From the NCBI RefSeq assembly GCF_038396755.1, contig NZ_CP149822.1:186001-250000 (forward strand): a DNA stretch of 64,000 bases, read 5' to 3'. The notes beneath the pieces were generated by a model. The model was given only the letters and a program-made list of their open reading frames with translations. It had not been told where the DNA came from and searched no databases. A program made the translations under genes and the position numbers. Shown here piece after piece: positions 15,298 to 23,600 of the stretch. Every line of letters starts with the position of its first letter. Positions within the stretch are counted from its first letter, which is position 1. The DNA is from Chitinophaga pollutisoli. GTDB lineage: Bacteria > Bacteroidota > Bacteroidia > Chitinophagales > Chitinophagaceae.

Positions 15298-16149
15298 TTA
15301 ACCCATCGGGTGATAAGCCGCTACCGCCGCTGCCAGCTCCCCTTCGCCTGTCTGCCGGTAACGCTCCGTGCTCGAAGGGTACTTGTGCCCGGCGAACGCC
15401 TGCACTACCGCCAACCCCTCGCCGGATTTCAGCTTACCCGCAATCACGCTCTGGCGGATACGCTGCGCGCTGGCCGGATAGTGCCGCAGCACATGCTTCA
15501 CAATGTCATCCGCATGCATGGGATTTCCCCGCAAGCCCAGCAGCAGACGGTCGCAGGCCACGCCCTTCAGCAGCCGCGGGCGGATTTCACGGAGGTAGGC
15601 GTAAAGCAACAGCACCTGCGAAGCCTGCAAGGGAAGTACCCGCGCGTTGGTAGATACCGTGCCGGCAGTGGTCACCGTCCCGCTCTCCAGGTCGATATCC
15701 GTCACCCGCAGCGCGGCGATTTCCGCCGGTTTTAAGGCCTGGTACACCAAAAGGCCCACCAGCACCCGGTCGCGGTAATCCAGCGCCGCATAACGACCCT
15801 TTCGGCCGTTTGCCGGCAGTAACGCCTCCAGCTCCGCAGGCGATAGCAGATCCTGCAGCTGGATATCCCGACTGCGCACGTCCCGCAAACGGATCCTTTT
15901 TGCCGGGTTGTCCGTGCGCACACCACTGGCCACCAGCCAGCCGTAATAAGCCTTTACCGCACATAGCATCCCGTTCAGTGTCGAGGCGTTGCCGTAACGG
16001 CTGCGCAATACGCCCAGCCATTGCACCACATCGCCATAACCCGCACCGGCTGCACCAGGATACCCCGACAGGTAAGCCGCGATCTCCCGCCCGTAAGCTT
16101 CGGCAGTCGATGCCGCGTAACGGGATTGCAGGTAAGCAGTGAGCGTCAT
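15298..16149 (-). CDS. Degenerate tyrosine recombinase partner (unit C)
   Basis: 283 aa, close paralogue of 6138-6989. It has the same altered catalytic residues: QALKPAE where the first Arg should be and QRIRQ in place of HxxR, with GHKYPSSTERY retained. Conservation of the altered residues while the sequence drifts elsewhere (for example CVADIDLD versus RVTDIDLE) suggests it is still under selection as a non-classical partner. It overlaps the intact recombinase by 4 nt. Confidence 0.85.
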   Translation of the reverse strand: MTLTAYLQSRYAASTAEAYGREIAAYLSGYPGAAGAGYGDVVQWLGVLRSRYGNASTLNGMLCAVKAYYGWLVASGVRTDNPAKRIRLRDVRSRDIQLQDLLSPAELEALLPANGRKGRYAALDYRDRVLVGLLVYQALKPAEIAALRVTDIDLESGTVTTAGTVSTNARVLPLQASQVLLLYAYLREIRPRLLKGVACDRLLLGLRGNPMHADDIVKHVLRHYPASAQRIRQSVIAGKLKSGEGLAVVQAFAGHKYPSSTERYRQTGEGELAAAVAAYHPMG

Positions 16150-17000
16150 AAGCCTACGTTTTGCGGGTGTGCATAGATCTGTGTGGTGTCCGCATGACGG
16201 TGGCCTAAAAAGTCCCGCACCTGCTCCAGCGACATGCCCCGCGCCAACAGGTGGGTGGCGATGGAGTGGCGCAGCCGGTGCGGCGTTACTACCGTTTTCA
16301 GTTCCGCCCGCTTACCCAGCGCTTTGACCAGCCCGCAAAGACGATCTCCGGTCATCCCCTGAGAACGGCTACCGACCAGCAGCCGCGGTGATCCGCCCGG
16401 CACCCACACCGCCAGCCAGCGCAGGTAAGCCCCCAGGCTGGCCGATGCGCGGCTGGCCAGCGGCACCACTCTCCGGCGGGCGCCTTTGCCGCGCCGTACA
16501 TACAGCACACCCCGCTCCGGCCATACGTCACCAGGTTCCAGCAGCACCGCCTCGCTGCGCCGAAGGCCACAGCTATAGAGCAGGTGCAGCGCCGCATGCT
16601 CCCGCTCATGGCGGGCGGCACCAAACAAGGCCGTCACCTCCGCCACCGATAGCGGGAGCCGCTGGCCACTACCCAGCCGCCGCAGTTGCAGCCCGCTCAT
16701 CGGATGCGCCATCACCAGGCCAACCGCCTGCTGCCAGTCAAAGAACACCCGCAGGCTGTACAGGTAATGGTCCACCATCTTGCCGCTCAAGCCTCCCTCC
16801 CCACGCAGCGAAGGGCGCACCTGCAGATCCTCGTAAAAAGACAGGATGTCCGCCGGCATTACGTTTGCGGGCACCTGCTCCCGGTAGTCAAAAAATGCGC
16901 GCGTACAGCTCCACAGCATTTGCACACTCCCGCTGCTGTAGCCCACCGCGCACAGGTAGTCCTTAAAACCCGCGAGGGTTCCGGTTTGTAGCTGTTCCAT
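16146..17000 (-). CDS. Tyrosine recombinase/integrase, catalytically complete (unit C)
   Basis: 284 aa, paralogue of 6986-7840. Catalytic residues are complete: CGLRRSE, RRGKGARRR, PHRLRHS, LGHRHAD and TTQIYAH. Differences from unit B cluster around residues 20-60 of the DNA-binding N-terminal domain (AFFDYREQVPANVMPAD versus EFFVFCALPPGEVQPAN), so target preference could differ. It starts the recombinase-RadC gene run; the three 12-bp repeats lie just upstream. Confidence 0.9.
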   Translation of the reverse strand: MEQLQTGTLAGFKDYLCAVGYSSGSVQMLWSCTRAFFDYREQVPANVMPADILSFYEDLQVRPSLRGEGGLSGKMVDHYLYSLRVFFDWQQAVGLVMAHPMSGLQLRRLGSGQRLPLSVAEVTALFGAARHEREHAALHLLYSCGLRRSEAVLLEPGDVWPERGVLYVRRGKGARRRVVPLASRASASLGAYLRWLAVWVPGGSPRLLVGSRSQGMTGDRLCGLVKALGKRAELKTVVTPHRLRHSIATHLLARGMSLEQVRDFLGHRHADTTQIYAHPQNVGL

Positions 17001-17073
17001 AAATTTTCAGTTTAAAATCAGTTGAAGAGAAAAGAGGTTTTTCACCTCCGGGTAACAAACTTATCAGATAGCA

Positions 17074-17124
17074 CTATGGCGTTTTGCCTATAGCTACGGC
17101 GTTTTTCTATATCTATGCCGTTTT
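17074..17124. promoter_or_regulatory. Three spaced 12-bp repeats upstream of the recombinase pair (unit C)
   Basis: ctatggcgtttt (17074), ctacggcgtttt (17094) and ctatgccgtttt (17113), with 20/19-nt spacing as in unit B. The surrounding ~75 nt is nearly identical between units although the neighbouring iterons have diverged. Confidence 0.65.
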
Positions 17125-17150
17125 AAAAACAGGGCCTTGAGCATTTTTCG

Positions 17151-17244
17151 CCGGACACCGGACGCCAGCCTTTTTTAGACCTTTTCCCGCGCCAGTGGCA
17201 CATCCTGGCGTCCGGTCTGGCGTCCGGCCACTTCCGGACGCTGG
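17151..17244. repeat. Iteron-like repeats CCGGACGCC at the 3' end of the primase (unit C)
   Basis: Copies at 17151 (ccggacacc, partial), 17158-17168 (ccggacgccag), 17205-17215 and 17217-17227 (ctggcgtccgg, inverted, 12-nt period) and 17234-17244 (ccggacgctgg). Same location as the TGGAACGCC repeats of unit B but with a changed core. Confidence 0.65.
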
Positions 17245-19890
17245 CCATATTCAAGTGTTGCCAGTTGCGACTGCAGGTCGCTCTTTAACTGCTCCCGCAA
17301 CAGCGCATAAGCATCCCAATATGCGATCCGGTAACGGAAGCCCCGGTTGATATGCCCGTACTGCTGCAGGTAACCCAGCTCCACCAGCCGCGACAGGTAC
17401 AGGCATTGCTGCGATTTGCCCATCCGAAGGCGGTCACGGATATCGAAGCGCGTAAACTCACGCTCACGGCGATCCTCGCCAACAAAGGATTTCAGCTGCT
17501 CGTAGAACTGCCGCAGGCTCCCGTCCAGTTCGTCCACCTTCAGCACGATGCTGTCGAACATGATATCCACCGCCGCCGCCAGATCGCTCACCACTGCGAT
17601 CACGCGCCCCTGCCCGTCGCGCTCCCGCTGGTGTTGATGCACGAGCGCCACCATCTTCACAAAGTTCAAAAACAGGTCGTTGAGCCGCCGCAGCTTGTGT
17701 GCCTGTTCAGGGAGACGCAGTTTCCCCGCAAAGGGGTTAACCACCCCCAGCGGTTCCAATACCCGCACCAGGTTGCGCACCTGCAGCTTGGCGCGCTCTT
17801 CCTCTCCATGACCCGTAACGCCCGCCGCTACCCGGTTTTGGTAAGCCAGTATCTTCCCCGTCTGCGCCGCACTCTCATCCACCGCGACCAAAAACACCCG
17901 GCTCATGTTGTCCTCGTAGATCTCCCCCGCGTCGTGCAGGCAAGACTCCCGATAGGGCCGCGCACTGTTTTCTGGCCGCTGGTGATCCGACCGTCATCCA
18001 ACTTGATCGACGTCGCGCTGTTCAGCTCCCCGTTACTCTGCAGCTCGCGCAACGCGAACTCCGCTTCTTCGGAGAGGCCGTCGATATCTTCCAAACACAG
18101 CAACCGATTGACGAAGTAGGTCTCCGGGTAATTGTACAGCACCTTGTCGCTGACACGCGTCAGCCGGGTGACGGATTCCGGTGGCATGCAATCGCTGATC
18201 TGCCGCAGCAGCCGCGTCTTGCCGCTGCCACTCGATCCCTGTATCAGCGCATGCAACGGTTGGGCCATCTTATGGCTCAGCGCGATCAAGAGTAAAAACA
18301 GGCGCGGGTTTTCTTCTCCGATGATACCGGTATTGCCCAGCAAGTCATTGAGCCGGTTCAGCAGGTCAGGCGCCTGCAAAAACGATAGCGCCGCGTTGCG
18401 TTCCGCGGCTGTCAGCGGGTAGCTCGCTACCTGCGGCGCTGCTGCTTTTACCTGCTGGTCGCGGTAAGCGTCCAGCGCATCGGCCAGGCTCCGCAGCTCA
18501 TCGGCGATAATAGTTGCATCCAAACCCAGCGCCACACTCACTTCCCGCGCCAGCCGTTCCACCTGCTTATCCTCGTACAGGTCCACCTTGTGCCGCCGCT
18601 TTTGGCCGCTACCCTTGTGCGCGATGGCCAGCGTCACCTTCAGGCTATCGCCGGTCTTGGGGATACCGCCCTGCACCGTGTACACCGCCGTGGCTGCCGT
18701 GTACCGCAGCCGCATGTCATCACGGCTATCCAGTACGCCGGCAGCCGGATGCGACGGCACAGGTAAAGGGATCGGGGGAGCGTATACAGTGGGTATTTCA
18801 GTTGCAGCAGGGATTGCAGGAGGATTTCCAGTTGAAGAAAAAAGGATTGCCGTTCGGCGATCAGGTGTTCCAATACCGCAGGATCATGACCCGCCGCAAG
18901 GCTCGCCAGGTCTTCGCCATCCGGCAGTGTCATCACAGACAGTGCAACACCGGGCACCTGGTCGCGCAGTTGCAAAGCGTACTTTTCGGTAGCGGCTTTG
19001 CCCGCTGCGTCGCCGTCGAAGGCCAGGATGATCTCCGTGAGGTTACCCAGGGAAGCTACCGCTTCCTGGTGCTCTGCAGTAAAGCCATTGGTGCCGTAGC
19101 AGGCCAGCACGCTGTACTCCTTGCGGATGGTTTCCAGTTGCAGCAGCACCGCCGCATCGATGATGGATTCCGTTAGGATCAGCCGGCGGGTGTCCGGCCG
19201 CGGGTAACATGGATAAAGGCCGGCGCGGTCTTTTAAGTAAAAATGCCGCTGGTCGTGGTCATTGGTGATAGATCGGAAGTAGAGGCCTTTGATGTCACCG
19301 GCCTTGCCGCGCAGCGCGAACACCACGCAACCCCGCCCGAACACTTTATACGCCTGACCGCCTTCGCGCACGTTCGTTCCCCAGGCGATCAGCAGGCCGG
19401 CGGACTCGCAGGCGGCCACTAGCTCGTCATCCTTGCGGCGGCCGTGGTGGAACTGGCCGCTGTTATACCCGACCTCGATCTGAGTCGCGTCCACCCCACG
19501 GCTGCGGATGTAATCCTGCGCCGGCTTGCTGTTATGTACCGCGTTCTTGAAGTAGGTGAACATGCGATTAAGGGTAGTTTCGCGGGGCTGGGCGGTCAGC
19601 GGTGCCGCCGCAGGAGCGCCGCCGATCAACTCCCGGCAGTAACGGATCGCCTCGCCCTTGCTCACCCCTTCCTTGTGCATCACAAAGTCGATCACGTCCA
19701 GCGCCTTGCCGTGCGTTTTGCAGTTCGAAGAGAAGCAATAGCACGTCTGCGTTTTGTAGTACACCTGCAGGCTCGGCGTCTTATCCGCGTGGAACGGGCA
19801 GTGCAGCCGGGCATGCTTGTCTGGTTTTAAACCGTAGTGCGAGAGCACCTGGGCGAGAGGAAGGCTTTGTTTGATTTCTGCGATATCCAT
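17175..19890 (-). pseudogene. Element primase-ATPase broken by two frameshifts (unit C)
   Basis: Homologous over its full length to the 914-aa unit B protein. ATG 19890 (MDIAEIKQSL) opens the zinc-finger/Toprim part. At the A run 18838-18843 one base is missing relative to unit B (gaagaaaaaagg versus gaagtaaaaaagg), and the frame continues in the 17903-18760 segment with the Walker A motif GSSGSGKTR. At 17921-17932 another base is missing (tctcccccgc versus ctccccgcgc), and the frame continues in 17175-17906. The C-terminal winged-helix part (FTRFDIRDRLRMGKSQQCLY) differs strongly from unit B. Unless these are assembly errors, this unit cannot make its own full-length primase and may depend on unit B. 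Fragments could still be translated as separate proteins. Confidence 0.8.
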
Positions 19891-19967
19891 CTGTGGATAA
19901 ATTTTAGATTACTACCTATTGGTCGCAAATCTAACGCATCCATCTTTAATGAACAAGTTTTATTCGT

Positions 19968-20004
19968 TTTGATTAATACTTTTAGGTCAACTAAATTTGC
20001 AATA
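19968..20004 (+). promoter_or_regulatory. Promoter and operator candidate of the unit C regulator
   Basis: A -33 TTTG (19968-19971) and -7 TAAATTTG (19992-19999) with a 20-nt spacer fit the Bacteroidota promoter consensus. A tttag-gtcaa-ctaaa palindrome (19981-19995) overlaps the -7 box, placing a repressor site on the promoter. Confidence 0.65.
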
Positions 20005-20040
20005 CCCTACTAAAACAGGTCAGTTTAAATACGTTTCAGT

Positions 20041-20373
20041 ATGACAATCGGTGCTCACATCATGCTCCTGCGCAAGCAGCAAAACCTGTCCCAGGCCGAA
20101 CTCGGTAAACGCATCGGCACCTCCGGCGATATCATCGGAAGGTATGAACGCGACCTGATGATGCCCTCCATTGAGGTTATTATCAAAATTGCGGATGTGC
20201 TCGCCGTCTCTATCGACTACCTCGTAGGCAAAACAAATCTCGTCCTGGATCAGGCAACCCTTAAAAGACTGGAGGATATTAACGCCCTGCCCCCTGAGGC
20301 TAAAGAGTATGTACTCGGACATATTGATATGATGATCAGGGATTTTAAAAACAAAAAAGCATACGCTAAATAA
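20041..20373 (+). CDS. XRE-family HTH transcriptional regulator (unit C)
   Basis: 110 aa; Cro/CI-type helix-turn-helix at ~3-60 (LSQAELGKRIGTSGDIIGRYE) and the shared tail (ALPPEAKEYVLGHIDMMIRD, NKKAYAK). It is divergent from the primase pseudogene. The recognition helix (GTSGDIIGRYE) is distinct from units A and B, and its promoter region has its own palindrome. It is convergent with the immunity gene of the full Rhs and separated from it by a terminator. Confidence 0.87.
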   Translation: MTIGAHIMLLRKQQNLSQAELGKRIGTSGDIIGRYERDLMMPSIEVIIKIADVLAVSIDYLVGKTNLVLDQATLKRLEDINALPPEAKEYVLGHIDMMIRDFKNKKAYAK

Positions 20374-20379
20374 AGTAAA

Positions 20380-20401
20380 ACGCCGCCTCATTGGGCGGCG
20401 T
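20380..20401. terminator. Terminator between the unit C regulator and the Rhs immunity gene
   Basis: An 8-bp GC-rich stem (acgccgcc, 20380-20387, with ggcggcgt, 20394-20401), flanked by A-rich and T-rich sequence; usable in both directions. Confidence 0.75.
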
Positions 20402-20429
20402 CTATTACATTTATCTAAAAATTTTGATT

Positions 20430-20675
20430 TTACTTCTCGACATGATAAGCACGAAGAACTTCTAAAAGAGTGCCCTTAAAATTGTCCCCGTCAAACCTAA
20501 TCATCTCCCTTTCTCCTTCAGAAAAAGTTACAAATACTGTATACTGACTATCCGCTCTTGCCCCATCCATCTTGATGACAACAACATTACCATCTTTCCT
20601 GATTAACTCGAAGCAAGCCAATAATTCCTCAATCGTTGGATTAGATTTTCTTAACACTGAAATTATATCATTCAT
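20430..20675 (-). CDS. Putative immunity protein for the Rhs Fic/Doc toxin
   Basis: 81 aa; starts 8 nt inside the end of the rhs gene (overlap 20668-20675), the classic toxin-immunity coupling. An N-terminal helical part (DIISVLRKSNPTIEELLACF) is followed by beta strands (VVVIKMDG, YTVFVTFSEGEREMIRFDG). No signal peptide. I do not recognise the family. The Fic-inhibitory (S/T)xxxE(G/N) motif is not clearly present, so it may block the toxin by a different contact. The immunity role is inferred from the overlap and position. Confidence 0.65.
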   Translation of the reverse strand: MNDIISVLRKSNPTIEELLACFELIRKDGNVVVIKMDGARADSQYTVFVTFSEGEREMIRFDGDNFKGTLLEVLRAYHVEK

Positions 20676-23600
20676 TCTTAATTAATTTTTTAGCTATTTC
20701 TGAAACATCTGTCAATTTCCCCTTTGCCACTTCTGTGGCTACGTTCGACATCTCATCTTTCCCTACTGTAGACAAACCATGCTTTTTAGCAAAAGATTCG
20801 AATGCAGCGACCGCTGTACGCTTATTCCCATCGATAAACATATGCCCATGAGAAATCGAACGGAAAATTGCAGCACCTTGCTCTGCGGCAGTTTCATAGT
20901 ACATAGCAGAATTTATTGCTGACATAGGCGTGGTGTTCAATATTACTCCACCTCCCTCCGTAGTCTTATTAATTGCAATAATTTCATTTGCGAAAGAAAC
21001 ATCATCAAACGGCTCTGCTAATCGCAATGCAGGACTCGACCCTTCTAACGCTTTTGAACCATACATTGCAAGCCTTGCCTCTTTACTCGCACCAGAAAGA
21101 GCCATTCTTGCCGCGCTCATTTCTGTCCGGGCTACATTATACGCTTGCTTCCCATATTTTGCGGCAATCTTCCAAGCTGCATTTAATGCTAAATCTCCAA
21201 CAGCTGCTGTAACGGCCTCTCCTGCGCCATGAAGTATTCTAAACGAAGCTCCTCCTTGCGTTTCATAAAGTTGACGATACAATTGAGTCTCTTCCGCCTT
21301 CTGCTTCTGAATCTGCCTCTCCAAAGATGACCGCGTATCAGCCCGCACACTTGGCTGACGATGCACAGCTGATGCAACATGCGCATTGCCATGTATCATA
21401 ACCATATTTACACGGCTAAGAACAGGAGGTCTATACGTATAAGTACCTGTTGTATTTTCCTCAGCACCATCAAGATCTGTTGCCCAAACAGGAGTATTCC
21501 CCGCAAATTGATAGGGCGTATAATAAGCATAATCTGAAGTTAGCGGATCCACACTTAGGAACTTCCCCACCCTCGGATCATAAATCCTCATCCCATAATC
21601 CTGCTGGCTTCCCTCGATGCCCTTAACTTCGTTATCATTCTCCTTTCCATTAAACCCATAACGATATCGCTTCCCAAGATAAGAATTTTCCCAATTTCTT
21701 CCCGGCATTATACTACCGAATGAATAATAATCCTGCATGCTCATCACAGTAGCCTTTCCTTCACTGGTTTTTGCTCCGGTCACCACGACCATCGTATTCC
21801 CTAGGTGGTTCGTTAATTCATACAAAGTATTGCCAGGCGCCTCATTCCAGGCAGTAGTGAGCGTTTGGGAGCTATTGACCCCCAACCGCCAGTAGCCCAG
21901 ACGCGAACTACCGTACAAATGCTGCTCTTCCCATGTTACAACAGCCGTACCGTTGTCTGAATATAATGCCAGCAAATTACCCTGCGCATCCCTTACATAC
22001 CAGGTCCGAACAGCAGGCCCGCCTAAGCTCACCTCCTTATAGACCCGATTCCCCGAAGGGTCATACTTATAACGGATATACCCATTATTTTTTTGAATTT
22101 CCTCGATTTTTCCGGTCACCGTCCAGGTAATATGCCTGATTCCCTCGCTGGAATCCTTCGTTAAATTTCCTATATCATCATATTCATAATTATCTACAGG
22201 CTGTGTCTTGAGATCCGTTGTATAATTGGCGTTAGCCGGCGCGGCATCTGTAATATGCCTCAATCGGTTTTGTGTCAGCTTTCCCCCAATTACCGGATAT
22301 GCGTAAGTCAGATCATCCATCAATATACCGCCTGCATCATGTCCGTTTCGCTGAAAAGTCTTGATATTACCATTCGCATCATATGCAATATTCTCCCCAT
22401 ACTTTATGTCGGCAGCAAAATTCCCATTACCAATTCCTGCATGATGCCGCATCTGCGTCAGTCTGTTCAGTTGATCATAGCGATAAGTATAACCCACTGT
22501 TTCGGTGACCGTGCTTCCATTCGTACGCCCCATAGTAACACGGGCTATGTTGCCGTTAAAGAGCGACCTGCCGGTTCCTGGCGTTTCATTGTACGGCCAG
22601 GCTAGCGGAAAATCAGGCGCAGGGCCTGTTGGCGGACTGGAAACAGGAGCATAGTCACCGTTGAAGTAATCCAGTGAGTAATTAAAGACATCCGTAGCGA
22701 AGGTGGCGTTAATCCCCGCATGACCATCCTTGCCGATATCCACACCCTGTTTTTGGCCATTGATTGCTTTCAGCCATCCCTGCAAGGTATAGACAAAATC
22801 CAGTCCCTGGATGTTTCCACCCAATTGCGTCCGAGCCAACGGCCCGTGTTTATAATACTTGTAGTACGCATTCTGCCGGGAACTCGCAATCCCCCAATCA
22901 TCAGCCGATGTTGTCTGAATACCTGTAATCGCTTCCGTTAACCGATTTTCAGCATCATACCGATATTGATATATGAACTTGTTCGCTGCATTATGCTTAT
23001 ATCGCACAAATAATACTTTTCCACTGGCCAGATCATAATTGTAATCTATCCGCTTGAAATGAAAATCTGGCAGTTTCATCAGCATGGATTTTACATTCCC
23101 TAATATATCATAACTGTAAATTGTAGCGACCGGACTAGCTGCCGGATGCTCATACAACAAACTCGCTGACACCCGCTTCCGGAGGTTCTCCTGTACCAGA
23201 TTGGCTTGTACATCCTCCTGGTAAGCCCCTTGCCCTAACATCCCTGTCAGGCTTTCGTCGTACACATTGATAACATAATGTTTACGGGTAGCTTTATTGT
23301 TGTCGATGAATGCCCTCGCGAGGCTGTCACTCATGAAAGTAGTAGGCCATTCGGTGGGTGCGGCCTTCTCTCCTGCTTCGAGTACGCGCCCCTGGTTATC
23401 AAATTCCGTATAACTCATCCGCCCATCTTTCAGCTGCTGAGCATTACGCGAAGCAACCACCCTGCCGAGCAAATCGTACCACATATCACTTACGCCGGCA
23501 TCCGGTGACTCCTGACGAAATACACCATTCAGCGATTGATAGGCATAGGTCGTATTCAAATGATGTACCGGAAAAATGCGGCTGTGCTTTGTTTCAGTAG

